From Rotaria socialis (taxonomy: Eukaryota; Rotifera; Eurotatoria; Philodinida; Philodinidae): 64,000 nt of DNA. A program made the translations under genes and the position numbers. Positions 50,467-62,841 of the stretch are shown here, in pieces. Where the stretch lies: the NCBI GenBank assembly GCA_905331475.1, contig CAJNYU010004516.1, forward strand, positions 62,001 through 126,000, written 5' to 3'. Position 1 is the stretch's first letter, and every line of letters starts with the position of its first letter. Under the pieces are notes generated by a model. It was not told the DNA's origin and ran no database searches. It saw only the letters and a list, made by a program, of their open reading frames with translations.

Positions 50467-51689
50467 TTTTTTCTGTTCACTTGATCAAATCGATCAAAAT
50501 ATGTTTTAAGTAAAATTTGTCGTTTTTCCTATTTCAATCTTAAACATAAACAAAAGAAAACAATGATTGAAAAATTGATGATGATATAGCAAACAAAGTT
50601 AATGTATATCTCGTGTTGAGATAATAGTATAACGCTATTTAAAATAAATATTAACAGAAAATGACACAACATCAAAAAGAAAAAATAATTGAATCTGACT
50701 CGTTCAATGTGACGTCATTTTACATATATGAATAACAATCTGTGCATACCCGTTTAAAAATAAATCACAATGGATTCTATTATATCTTCTATTTCACTCA
50801 TGTGATCATGGGAAATTCTGTCGAAACAAATAGAAAAAAGAAAGAACAGCAAAAAAAAATCGATGAATGTGGAAAGTATCGGTTATTGTTACACTACTTG
50901 CCAATAGAAAGGAAAATGAGTGGGTGGACTTTTCTTTCTTTCTTTCTGCTGTTCGTCCTTCTATTTCTTTTATTCCTTACTGCACATCGACTTTAAGTTA
51001 GCTATTAATGTCGAGCTGATGCATGTGCCCACAACAGATCCATACGTCAATGCACACAATCATATTTTCCTGTTGTCTATTTTTCCCTCTTCTCTTCTTT
51101 TTCAGATAGAAATAAAGGTATAGATGATTCACTTTCCTTTAATGATTAATTATTAGTCAATGCTGACTCTATTCAAGTAGTTTTTATGTGCTAACTACCA
51201 TCGGACGATACCTGACATTGAATATGTATGCAACGAGAAAAAAAACACAAAAATAATTACAGTCGAAGAACAATTGTGGTTCTCGGTATTGATCGAGGTA
51301 AAAAAAGAAGAAGAAAACTTGCTATAGAATTTTGACCCATCTGCAGTGTGTCTTTGGAAATAGTGCTAGTAGAAATGAAAATAATGAGCTGTTGGCTCTG
51401 AAATGTGTCACTTTTTTTTCCTTAATATTCTATCAAGAAAAAAGAAAACAAAAATAAGCAGAGAAATAAGTATCATTCAATATTAATAAAAGAAGAAAAA
51501 AAAAGAAGAAAAAAAATCCTACTGTACAATTGAACGGAATATGAATTATTTTTAGCATGTTTTCTTTACCCAGATATTTGTTTTGATACATACATAATAA
51601 ATAAAAGTATACTGTACAAAGAAAAATGTTCTTTTTAAATAATGTGTGTTTTAAAAAGAATTTCACTTGTTTTCTATTTTCAAATTTTC
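50467..51689. other. Intergenic region upstream of LC3
   Basis: About 1.2 kb between the LC3 start and the PDCD10 3' end, both on the minus strand. It has pyrimidine and purine runs (50930-50985, 51490-51520) that create false hydrophobic frames. It should include the LC3 promoter and PDCD10 3' UTR, but no element is certain. Confidence 0.5.
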
Positions 51690-52523
51690 TTACGAATAAT
51701 TTGTTTCATATGATTGTCGACTATTCGATGAAGCAGATGATTGTCTTATATTATATTGTTGTTGATTATTCGTTGAATAACGTGTTGATGCGAGAAGTTT
51801 CATTTGATTTTGATGTTGAGATAATGATGGATATAAACAATCATCAATTTGATCTGTTTCGCAATATAATTTTATAGTACGTAAAAGATAATCAATTTGA
51901 ATAAGTAAATGATTTGCTGCCATATAAACATCATCACGTTTACTATCTCGAAAGTAAGCTTTTAATGTATTACTAAAATTTTTACTGTATTTAATAAATT
52001 CTTTTTTTTCATTTTCTAATGCTTGCCGACCTTCAACAGTTTTAAAATAGTGTAAAGTATTGGTAACACTATCAAGTGTTTTTTTAATAGCACTTGCTAT
52101 TTCTTTGATTGTTTCAAGAAATTCACGTTTTTCATTAATATCATCAGGTATACGACTTAATATACGTTTAAGATTTTTCGAACGAAAATTTAATTCATGA
52201 AATACTTGTTCATTATGTAACGATGATATAAAATAAGGTGATTTATCACAATATTTTTCAAGTTTAAGTGTTAATTCATTCGTATTTGTTGTTGAAGACA
52301 ACGATGGCATTTCTCTACTTATGAATGATTGAAGAAAGCAACGAGAAAAACCTGGATAAATTTCTTCTAGTTTAAATAATGTTGAACGCATATCGAATTG
52401 TATATCTTTATAACCTGATTTATCCATTTGATCAATTACGGGATAGATAATATTTGGTAAAACAAGTGCATTTGTTGGATTCGGAGCTGACGATGATGTT
52501 GATACGTCGATTGAGGCCATCAT
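51690..52523 (-). CDS. PDCD10: PDCD10 / CCM3 (STRIPAK and GCKIII-kinase adaptor)
   Basis: A single uninterrupted frame encodes 277 aa. CCM3 dimerises through its N-terminus, binds GCKIII kinases and uses a FAT-homology domain to bind paxillin, CCM2 and striatin. The N-terminal region has VIDQMDKSG in the place of the family's VFNELE segment. The core LSRIPDDINEKREFLETIKE, IASAIKKTLDSV, KKEFIKYSKNFSNTLKAYF and the ANHLL-x-Q helix match the family closely. The product is about 65 residues longer than the human protein (212 aa), mainly a Gln/Ser/Asn-rich tail after YCETDQ. It is the only intronless multi-domain gene among its neighbours. The ATG follows a strong TTTCAG acceptor by 7 nt, so an intron or spliced leader upstream is likely. 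Confidence 0.93.
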   Translation of the reverse strand: MMASIDVSTSSSAPNPTNALVLPNIIYPVIDQMDKSGYKDIQFDMRSTLFKLEEIYPGFSRCFLQSFISREMPSLSSTTNTNELTLKLEKYCDKSPYFISSLHNEQVFHELNFRSKNLKRILSRIPDDINEKREFLETIKEIASAIKKTLDSVTNTLHYFKTVEGRQALENEKKEFIKYSKNFSNTLKAYFRDSKRDDVYMAANHLLIQIDYLLRTIKLYCETDQIDDCLYPSLSQHQNQMKLLASTRYSTNNQQQYNIRQSSASSNSRQSYETNYS

Positions 52524-52530
52524 TATTTAT

Positions 52531-52555
52531 CTGAAATTCAAAAAACAAAAAAAAC
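52531..52555 (-). promoter_or_regulatory. 3' splice acceptor upstream of PDCD10
   Basis: The minus strand has a T-rich tract ending TTGAATTTCAG at 52531. This leaves only 7 nt before the first ATG, consistent with a spliced leader or a 5' UTR intron. Confidence 0.5.
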
Positions 52556-53080
52556 AATTTATGATTTTATATAAGGAAAATGAATCGATGTTGAAATGAT
52601 GAATAGAATGATAATTGACAAACAGATTCGATTCGTCTACAAACTGACTATCGCTCGATAATCTTTTTTTCAAATTAAAGTTTTTTCATCGTTATACTTT
52701 TTCTAGTTATTATCTTTTGTACAAAACTGACTGTTCTCCTTTGATGACAATAGTCATCATCATATGAGTCATCATTCACCTAAAATAGGTCGTAATAAAA
52801 AAAGAAATTCTTGTCTAAAATGTTCATACGTTAACAATCATGAAAAAGCTATACTATTGTTTGCTTAAACCCACTCTTTTTCAAACAAAAAAACAACAAC
52901 GGCGAGCATCTCGTGTATGGTCATATATCGCCATGAATCAATTTTAATAAACATCAAAAAGCCTCTTTGTAAAGAAATTTTCCATTGGTAACTATATTGT
53001 ACCAATAGAAATCTATGAGATGACGTGAAATCGATTGTGTATGTTCGTCAGATTATTTTCTCTTACTTGAAGTAATAATA
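52556..53080. promoter_or_regulatory. Divergent region between PDCD10 and SFSWAP
   Basis: About 525 bp separates two divergent housekeeping genes and probably holds both promoters. A CTTACTTGAAG acceptor-like site lies about 8 nt before the SFSWAP ATG. I see no TATA box or repeat. Confidence 0.4.
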
Positions 53081-56000
53081 ATGTCGAATATAAATTTATT
53101 TCCTGAACTAGACAATGAACAAGAACAGGAACATGAATATAATAATGGTCATGATGAATTTAAAGAAGAAGAATTAATTGTTTTTGGTTATTCATGTAAA
53201 TTATTTCGTGATGATTTTTCTGCGAAAGCTATTGATCGTGGTCAAAGTCTTATACCATGGAATGGCGATGAAAACGTTATGATTGACAGGTGTGCAAAAT
53301 ATGACTTTTCTGTTTCTATTTTTTTTGTTTTTTACTTCGATAAATCATACAATGAAAAACAAAAACTTCTTAAGAGACATCTACTGATTTTTCATTAATT
53401 ATTCTATGAGATAGAAACAAGTAAGTGTTGGTAGTGTTTATTTACGATTTTAGGCTAAAAAAAAGATGATAAATGGTACTAATCAGGTGAGAAGCTGCTA
53501 TTTCTTCTACAATTTGGTAAGTTTATCTTATCTCTTTTATATTTATATTTATTATATATATAAACGTATAAGTGAAAAAAAAATACTTTGTTTTCTAAAT
53601 GTAATTTATATATACTTTTCAATTCTATTTTTTATTGCAGTAGGACAGACAACTCATCACATCAGTCTTTCTGAGAAATAAATAAGGGCATGATTTTATA
53701 TTTTTAAAGAGAGAAACTTTAAAAAAAGAATCCTTTTTTCTACATAAAAGCAAAAAAGAAAGAAAATTTCATTCTGTTATTTCATTATTTTAATTCTGGA
53801 TTTTTTCTGAATTTTTCTAGGTATGATTGTCGTGGTCATTTATCTGATTTGAAATTATGGGATAGTGATTTAATACGACAAAAACAATCAAATAATGAAT
53901 TACATTTTTTAAGTGAAGAAGAAAAACGTATTGAAGAAGAATGTGATAAAGAAAGGTATTTGGCATTATATAAAGATATGGAAAAAGAAGCTTTACAACA
54001 AGGTAAAACAAAATAAAAACAACAAAAACAATTATATACTGACTCTAAACTTGTCTTTAGAAGAAGAATGGAAACGACTTAATGCAGATAAAACCGCTTA
54101 CAGTCAAGTTGGATATACTTATGATGATTTAAGTAAAACGAAAGGATCTTCAAGTAAAACAATCGAAGGTAAATTTCATATTTCAAGACTTTTGTATTGT
54201 ACGAAAAAATTTTTTAAAGCAACCAAGACAAAATATTTTAGTATCTCTAAATATCTATAGCAGATATGCAAAAACTGATTTCATGTCATAATCTTCTTTG
54301 AATAGAATGTAACAGGATGTTTTAGTAAAATATTCATAGAAATAAAAAGAAAAACAGCAGTGCAATTTATTTACTTATTTATTTAGTCATAATAAAATAT
54401 CGATTAATATTTTCAGTTTGATAGTTAATATATTCAACGCAACATATGATTTAGTTGCATATTAAGTTAGAGCAATATCTTCTTGACATTATTTTATTCT
54501 ACTTTGATAACGTGTAAACGTACTTTGAAATAATCATTGTGCTCCAAATTTACATATACTTTGATTTTAGTACATCGAAAATAAATGATTTACGCGATTA
54601 CTTCTTCACTGGTATTAGCTATTCTAAGCTATTATCAGAGAATACATCAATGAAAAACGAAAATATTTCATCGAATGTTTGAAATATGTATTCCGTAATC
54701 ATTTTATTCTGATAAATTTTACGAAAGAAGATATTGTTGCTATTATAACAATACACAAGTATTAATAAAACATTCTCAAAGAATAGAAACTTCAGTTATT
54801 TAGATAACATATCTTACCTTGTCAATATTAATTATTGTTCATCGGACATGAATTATGAAATTATTTCAATATTTAATACTTCTTCGGATAGCGACAGGTA
54901 GTTGTCCAAAGTGAAACTAGAACAAAACTGATTATAGCATTCATAAATCACGTAGAATAAAAATTAATCTACAATTTGCTATGCGTTTTATCAGATTAAA
55001 ACTAGAAAGATTGATATTTTTTTACGGATTTTGCATTTTGTATTTGTTAGATTTATAATTTAATTCTGCAAAGAAAAAAAAATACATGCTGACGTCGTTA
55101 TGTATCTCATCCTATTTTTGTGTACTATATGCTTCTTGCACATAGAATAAATTCTAATTTTCTTTGATTCTTAGAACACCTTGAAGTATACAAAAGACTA
55201 AATGCACAGTTCAAGTTTTCATGACATACGTCAAAGTTTTGATATAATAGTAGTTTTGAATATGTATGTCAATCAAAACAAATCTCTATAAAGTATACTT
55301 ACGTTCTGCTCTTAATAGATGGAGATATAAGTCTATAGTATTGTATGAATGAAAAAGACAAGGTTTTATTTTTGCGAGGTCTAATACTATTACACAAGAT
55401 GAGTTTTGACATTCTTCTACATATAATTTTATATGACATACATAGTGAATCGTATATAATAGCTGTTGATTTAGAAAGGATACACCGTCTTTGTCGCTTT
55501 CCGAAATCAGTTTCCGATTGCAATTTTGTTTACTATAAAAATAAATGAAAAATAAGTTATGAATGATTCTAGAAGTTTTTTTTAATTATAAATAATAAAT
55601 AATTCTGTTGATCTGACACATTTATTCATTGTTTTTGACGAAAAAGTTTGTTTTATTAAAAAGAAAGAATAAAAAAAGATCCACTTATCGTTTACCAATA
55701 TGTAAGAAGAGCTTTTCTTGTAAAATCTTCTTTAAAAATATCAAGGATTATATTTTTTAATCTATGATTTTGCATTTGCATTTAATCTATCGAAGATTAA
55801 TCAGAATTATTATTATTATTTTTTCTGTACTTTTAGAAGTTCCACAAACACTGGACGATGATGATGATGATGAATATGAACCATTTTATCCATCAGAAAA
55901 GTTGCAAATACCTTATGGAATGGATATTGTAGGTTTTTTTAAAAGACCTTTTTTTTGACTGGAATCTATTGATTTATTTTCGATAGCCTGAATCCATTAA

Positions 56001-59000
56001 ATTGAATGCTGTGATTGAAAAAACTGCTAGTTTTGTATCTACTTCTGGTCTTCAAATGGAAATTGTTCTTAAAACAAAACAAGCCAATAATCCTCAATTC
56101 GACTTTCTTAAATATGATCACTATCTTAATCCCTATTATCGCCATCTTATAATAATGATTAAATCCGGAAAATATCGACCCAACTTTGATAATAATTCAA
56201 CTACTACTACTAATAATACTAATACTAATAATAACAATAATAATAATAATAATCAAAAGAAAAAAACGAATAAAAACGGTATAAAAAGCAGGAGAAATAA
56301 AATCTTCTATTAATTTTAATCTTATTTAAATCATAGGTATTGATCAAAATAATAGTCACGATGAAGATGAAGGAGGTGATTCATATTTACATCCATTATT
56401 AAGGGGTAGCACAAATAATGATAATTCTAATGCAACAAAGAAATCGGATGAAACATCACGTAAACCACCAGTACAAATGAATATTCACAATACAGCTTAT
56501 GGACAACTTATTAAAAAATATGAGCATCTTCGACAACGTGAAAAGTATATTAACAGTGAAATGAATTTTCAGTAAATAGTTTTTCTTATCTTTTTTTCTA
56601 ATTTAGAGTCTTAAAAGAAAATGAAGAAGAAAAAATGTCGCCAAAAAAAGAAGAAATCAAAACTGAAGAACTTTCGTATGTATTAATTAGCTATTCGTTT
56701 TTTTATTAACTTCTTTCATAATAAATCAATAAGACTTTTATATCAATATATATATATATGTATGATTTTTTATTTATTTATTAGGCCAAAATCAGATTCA
56801 TCTTCATCAACACATGTAATTCCACCACCTCCAGATGTGAAACCAATTATAGATAAATTAGCTGAATATGTCGCACGCAACGGTCAAGCATTTGAACAAT
56901 CTATTCGAACAAAGAATGATCCACGTTTTGGCTTTCTCGAACGTGATCATATACATCATAATTACTACCAACTAAAATTACAATTATGCGTGGTAAAATT
57001 TTATCAAATAATCTTATTTTGTTTTTTAATCTCATTTTCTTTAACTTTTTTCAGCAAGGTATTCTTCGTAGTAAAAATCAAGAAAACCAACGAAATCTCG
57101 ATAATGATATACAACAAAATGTACATGGTAAAGGTGTTAAATTAGTATTAAAAACAAATACTGAAGAATCATTGACACCGACGTGTCAAGAGTTTAATTC
57201 AGATGATGATTCAAATTCCATGCAACCAAGTAATTATTTTTAAATTGTTTTGTTTTTGATATTGATTTAAAAACTCGAGATACTGAGAAGAATTTTCTTC
57301 CATGATATTACTAGACTGTCACTCTAGGAATATATCACTTATATTTCATAGAAAGTAATTAACACAGCTATGCCTTAATCAGTATTGATCTTTACATTCG
57401 AATTTTCTCATCTCCACTACTTAATGTACTCATTAGAATATTGAATTGATATTCACATCAGTTTGCTTCTCCTCTTGTATGAACACACAAATAAGAACAT
57501 TATTTATAGAACAGCACTCATACGCCATGTACAGTTTACATCGTGATGCTTCCATTCCTTGAGAATGAATTTATTTTTCATTCACTATTACTTTTATAGT
57601 TGCTTGCAACGGAAGAATTATATTTATCTTGTCTAGCGAAATAAAATATGTACTGGTCAATAATGTGTAAATACAGTATAAAGCTTTCTATACAAAAACA
57701 AAACTTCTATTTTTCTAACTGGACTTAAACATACATTAAGTTTGCGTTAAATATAGAATGTAAGTCTCATCTTATAGAAAGATTCATATTTTAATCACTC
57801 TCATTCACATTGTGGTTATCGTTTTACAAAGAACAAATTTATTAGATGTGCAAAATATGGGCACCACGATAAATTATTTGAGTATTATTTACATACATGA
57901 TAACTTTCACAAATCACTGTTGGTTATTACCGAAAGCTTTCTAATAAGTTCACTAAATTATCTTCTACTTAAAAATATTATCATTGCATTCTGATACTAT
58001 TTTCATGAAAGATTTACATTTCATCTATTCATAATTTGAACTTTTGATAAAGTTCAAGAACTAGAATTTTGTGAACTAGAAATCGTTACATTTAGTGCTC
58101 GAATCAATTAGTTTTCGATCTGTCTTGTCTTTTTTAATAAATCACTAATCGTTCTGTACTTCCGAAGACTAAACTGGTGGTTACTCGCAAATTGTGCAGT
58201 ATTTTTCTTAACGATGAAAATTGTATGAAAACATAACTTTTGGTCATTGCTAAAAATAAAACACTAAAACCAATACTGCGTAATTCTTACTTTTCCTACG
58301 AGCATTTTTTGAACCGAAGTCATCTAGAAAGGAGGATTTCAGCTTTCATAATATTATACAAGTAATTTCACTTGACAATTATTTAGTAGAGTGTTCATTC
58401 GATTGCTTCAAAACAAATATATATTAATAATACATTAGAATATTTAGACAAACAAGAAGACTTTAATCAATTTATTGGTCCTCGGCCTCCTTCGCCTGAA
58501 TTTCTTGAAAAAATGCGTAAACAAGAACAACGTCGAGACCGTGTTAGTGGTTTTGTACGTGACAAAATTACACGTGATAAGCAAGAAGAACGTAAACGAA
58601 AAGCTGAAATGCTTGTACAGCAATTGAAAACGAAAGTAAATGAATCAACATCAGTAATAAATTCAATAGAATCATCAACAACGAATTCAAATATAAATCC
58701 AACAATTGTTGAAAAATTACTTAATGTTAAAAATGAACGTTCAACATCATCGATATTAGCATCTTCACATCAACATCGGCGATCAAAACATTCTAGATCA
58801 CCATCGAAATCTTGTAATCGTTCAAAATATCATCGGCGGTCACGATCAAAAAGTAATCACCGACGACGTAGACGATCATCTCATAAGTAAATTTTATCAT
58901 TAAATATTTTTTTTTTCGTTTTCATCATTTTCTTGTATATTAGAAGATCACGTTCACGTTCTAAATCTCGAAGTCATCATCGTTCAAAACAATCGAAAAA

Positions 59001-60010
59001 GTAAGTCATAATTAAATTTTTTTTTCGAAACAAAATCTTTTTTAATTATTGAAATTTTTAATATTTAACTAAGTATATCCCTATTAAAAAAAAACCATTA
59101 GTAATACACTAGACTCTAGATTGATCGTATAAGATTGGCATCCAAATTCGTCTATCATCTTTTCTTACAGACAAGTATCGTAAGTTGGATCTTGTTAGCT
59201 TTGTTTTTTTATCTTATTTTTTCTAACAAAAAAGAATTTTATTGATTTGATGTTTTTTTTCTAAATTATTTTAAGTTCAAAATCATCAAAATCTAGTCGA
59301 AATCATCGTCGTCATCGCCATCGTCGTCATCGGCATTCATCAGCTTCATCTACATCATCAAATTCCTTATCACGATCAAGGTCATCATCAGTATCATCGT
59401 CGTCATCATCATCAATATCTTCCTCGTCACCACATGATAGAAAAAAAAAGAAAAAAGTTACAAATAACGATGAGGAGCAACAACGAAATCAACGTAAAAA
59501 TAATGCACAATCATCGAAGTGAGTTTAAAAAAAAACATAAGCTATCATGTAGTCTACTATCTTCGACGTTGACTTTTAACTAAAAACTGATTGGATAATA
59601 AGAAAAGGCAAATTGTGTTGGTTTTGTTTGCAATGCATTCATATATGAATTATTATGATAATTATCAAATGGTAATCATTATGCATCATAAACTAATCGA
59701 TTTTTTTTATATCTCCAAATGCAATATCAAGAAAAAATTTTATGTTTTCTAGTTTCATAAACCTCATTAATTAGTTATCTGAAAGTGATATAAACCTATC
59801 TGAGAGTGTTAATTTTAGTAATAGTTTTTCACACTTCTGGAAAAATAGAAGGTATTCATGATTTGTATTTTATTTTTACTTTTATTTAGATGGGATCAAC
59901 GAGAGCCAACAAAAGTTAAGCCCGAGGCATCATCTATCGACACAGCTACAGCTGCTTCATCCTTATCAATCAACACCGAAACAACGTTATCGAACAGTAG
60001 TACCTCTTGA
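53081..60010 (+). CDS. SFSWAP: SFSWAP (suppressor-of-white-apricot) splicing regulator
   Basis: Thirteen exons (53081-53289, 53821-54002, 54061-54168, 55837-55928, 55987-56278, 56337-56544, 56607-56675, 56785-56992, 57055-57229, 58439-58886, 58944-59000, 59276-59518, 59890-60010) give 803 aa. The N-terminal domain has [14 protein letters not shown], then RYDCRGHL and acidic EERY-like stretches. Two SURP modules follow: one around [20 protein letters not shown] and [12 protein letters not shown], the other around [19 protein letters not shown] and [15 protein letters not shown] poly-Asn linker lies after SURP1. A conserved [14 protein letters not shown] segment leads to a C-terminal Arg/Ser-rich domain. 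SFSWAP regulates alternative splicing in the nucleus and in Drosophila controls its own introns. Introns 1, 3 and 9 are long here (531, 1668 and 1209 bp). Confidence 0.95.
53454..53486 (+). other. Candidate poison cassette exon in SFSWAP intron 1
   Basis: This 33-nt segment is preceded by TTTACGATTTTAG and followed by the strong donor GTGAGA. If spliced after exon 1 (phase 2) it reads R-L-K-K-R and then TGA TAA, truncating the protein. Further strong sites (GTAAGT at 53421 and 53518, TTGCAG ending at 53640) lie in the same intron. It is inferred, not demonstrated. Confidence 0.35.
54169..55836 (+). other. Long SFSWAP intron 3 (1668 bp)
   Basis: The donor GTAAATTT follows ATCGAAG, and the acceptor is CTTTTAG. 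The AT-rich interior has no coding frame or transposon signature I can support. Confidence 0.7.
57230..58438 (+). other. Long SFSWAP intron 9 (1209 bp)
   Basis: The donor GTAATTAT follows CAACCAA, and the acceptor is TACATTAG. It separates the SURP half from the RS half. No internal feature was recognised. Confidence 0.7.
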
Positions 60011-60164
60011 TGTGTATGAGAAAAAAAAGAGCCCCATTACAAAATGTAAATTTTTTTTCTTTCTGTCTATTTTTGTTGTCATTACTTCTCTATTTGTGAT
60101 TAGTCCGATTCGAGAGCTACGGATATTTGCTAAAATAAAATTTCAGACAAGAAAATTATTTTCA

Positions 60165-60192
60165 TTTTATTTCTTTTTATTTATTAATATAG
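60165..60192 (+). promoter_or_regulatory. 3' splice acceptor upstream of SHMT
   Basis: A T-rich tract ends TTTATTAATATAG at 60192, 22 nt before the SHMT ATG and about 180 nt after the SFSWAP stop. It could be a trans-splice acceptor for a downstream gene in a transcription unit. Confidence 0.45.
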
Positions 60193-60207
60193 TTTATCTT
60201 CCGATAA

Positions 60208-60213
60208 AATAAA
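60208..60213 (+). terminator. AATAAA 2 nt before the SHMT start, possible SFSWAP poly(A) signal
   Basis: It is a canonical hexamer about 200 nt after the SFSWAP stop. If used, the SFSWAP 3' end would overlap the SHMT 5' region. The AT-rich context means it could be chance. Confidence 0.3.
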
Positions 60214-60214
60214 G

Positions 60215-62524
60215 ATGAAAAGTTTATTTCAAAGATCATTGTTTTATTCTATAAAACAAGTAAGAAAATGTTAAAAGTAAACACCAACAAAGAAATAATT
60301 ATCATTTATTTATTAATTTCTAAGGCTCAACAGATCAATAGCAGACGATTAGTATGGACCGGTCGAGAAACCTTGCGTGATAGTGATCCAGAAATGTATG
60401 GATTAATACAAAAAGAAAAAAGTCGACAAAAGCGTGGGTTAGAAATGATTGCATCGGAAAATTTCACATCACGTAGTGTTCTTGAAACACTTGGATCATG
60501 TTTAACAAATAAGTATTCTGAAGTAATTAAACAATTTATCTTAGATCATGTTTTTGTGTACTCAAAAAAAAAGAGTACACTATAGAATCGGTCAGTGTGT
60601 CCGTCCGTCCGTTTATTCGACAACTCTTCACAACTACATTCGATTGAGCTGAAATTTTGTACACAGAATGATCTCATCAATATCTCGGTCGAGTTCGAAG
60701 ATGAGAAGGATCCGTCAAGAAATGGCTGAGTTATCGAAAGAGTTGTCATTTTTGATCAGACCATCCCTGAGGAGGGGTACAGGGATTTTTCAAAAAAAAC
60801 TTTTTACTCAGAATTATCCGCAACATATATAAATCGACTCAGTTTTTAACGCTGATTCCGAATCTGATATTAGTTTTGAACTAAATCGTAGCTTTCTAAC
60901 GAAACATCGCCTGAAAAACGTCTCAAAATGCACAAAAACTACACCTAAAAATCAAACTGCCTAGTTTCTCATGATAATTTTGGTGTTCAGACATTCTAGT
61001 ATGACTCATATGTCCCATGCACTTTTTGCAGTACACATAACTCTCGGATGAAATCCGAAGTTTCCACATTTTTTACTTCATAGAAATAGAATAAGGGATC
61101 AATTTCATTTTATTTCATTCTATTCTACTTAGGGTTATCCAGGTGCTCGATATTATGGTGGTAATGAATATATTGATCAAATTGAGATTTTAGCACAAAA
61201 ACGAGCTCTTGCAGCATACGGCTTGAATGAAAGCGAATGGGGTGTTAATGTTCAAACATTTTCAGGTGTACCAGCTAATTTTGCTGTTTATACTGCACTT
61301 CTTGGAACACATGGACGTTTGATGGGTTTAGATTTACCTGATGGTGGTCATTTAAGTCATGGTTATGCAACACCAACAAAAAAAATCTCAGCTACAAGTG
61401 CATTTTTTGAATCAATGCCATATAAAGTTGATCCAAAAACTGGCCTCATTGATTATGAATCTCTTTCTAAAACATCAAAACTATTTCGTCCAAAAATGAT
61501 TGTCGCTGGTATATCGTGTTATTCACGTAATCTTGAGTATCATAAATTTCGCGCAATTTGTGATGAAGTTGGTGCAATACTTCTTGCCGATATGGCACAC
61601 GTTAGTGGTTTGGTTGTAGCTAAAATTGTTGCTGATCCTTTCAAATATGCTGACATAGTTACAACAACAACACATAAAAGTTTACGTGGACCACGTGCGG
61701 CATTAATTTTTTTTCGACGTGGAATAAAAAAGACGCAAACAACAAAAACAGGAGCAAAAGAACAACAAGTCGAAACATACGATTATGAAAGAAAAATAAA
61801 TGAAGCTGTTTTTCCTGGTTTACAAGGTGGACCACATAATAATACGATTGGTGCTCTTGCTGTTGCTTTAAAAGAAGCTGCTTCAGATGAGTTTAAAACT
61901 TATGCAAAACAAGTTATAAATAATGCTAAACAACTAGTTAAATCACTTCAAGAAAAAGGATATACATTTGTTTCAGGTATATATATATATATCATAAAAA
62001 TAGAATCAAGCAAAATTAAAACGGATAATTTTGCTTTATTTGTCGTTTAGGTGGTACTGACACACATCTAGCTTTACTTGATTTACGTCCCATTGGACTT
62101 GATGGTGCAAAAGCAGAGAAAGTACTCGAAGCTGTCTCTATTGCTGTAAACAAAAATACATGTCCAGGAGATACATCTGCCCTTAAACCTTCTGGAATTC
62201 GATTCGGTAAAGAAAAGAAAAGCATAGAAGAAATCGGATAAAAACATATTACTTTTTCTTTATACTAAAGGTACACCTGCATTAACTACTCGTGGTTTTG
62301 GTGAAAATGATATAGTTCAGGTTGCTAATTATATTGATGAGGCGATAAAATTGGCTGTTACAATTAATAAATCTCATGGCGATAAAAAACCTTCACAAGT
62401 AACATTAAAAGATTTTAAAGAAAATATGAAACTTGATGAACATTTGAAAGCTATGCAAAACTTACAACATTCCATTGAATCATTTGCTGAAAAATTTCCA
62501 ATGCCTGGCTATGATGAAATTTAA
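60215..62524 (+). CDS. SHMT: Serine hydroxymethyltransferase, mitochondrial type
   Basis: Exons 60215-60259, 60325-60522, 61133-61976, 62051-62206 and 62271-62524 give 498 aa, close to human SHMT2 (504). The enzyme is PLP-dependent and interconverts serine and glycine while charging tetrahydrofolate with a one-carbon unit. The first exon encodes only 15 residues, [15 protein letters not shown], a basic amphipathic segment like a mitochondrial presequence. [14 protein letters not shown] and [10 protein letters not shown] follow, then TNKYSE joined across the intron to [15 protein letters not shown]. The PLP lysine is in [13 protein letters not shown], with GLQGGPHNN and [24 protein letters not shown] downstream. 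All catalytic motifs seen are intact. Intron 2 (610 bp) is inflated by repeat-like DNA. Confidence 0.96.
60555..61037. mobile_element. Possible small element in SHMT intron 2
   Basis: The left side starts TGTGTACTC and forms a hairpin GTGTACTC, nine A, GAGTACAC. The right side has GCAGTACACA, a loose inverse of the left terminus. The interior contains GAGCTGAAATTTTGTAC, a word also seen in the element at 18257-19663. Removing it leaves about 127 bp of intron. Termini are uncertain and no target duplication was found. Confidence 0.4.
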
Positions 62525-62837
62525 AATGATATGGCGATTTGACTGTGATTCTTTCATATTTCTGATTTTCAATAGTTATGATTGATGCGTGATTTATTTT
62601 TCCTTGGATTTTTTTTTATCGTTAATATAATTAGATAGTGGTCTGGCACTTTAGCTTACTGTATTAGAATAATGAACTTTTCTGCTTTTATAATGAATAC
62701 AAAAACGTTTTGGTTCATGTTAGCACATTTTTCTTCTTCTGATCTTTCGTGATATTAAACTATGCCGTTTTCTGAATTTTAACAGCATTATAGCTAGCGT
62801 ATCCAGAGAAATAACTTCCTTCAATGATTTTGATCTA
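62525..62837 (+). other. SHMT 3' flank
   Basis: About 310 bp of AT-rich sequence, presumably the 3' UTR. No canonical AATAAA is obvious close to the stop. Confidence 0.4.
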
Positions 62838-62841
62838 TTAA

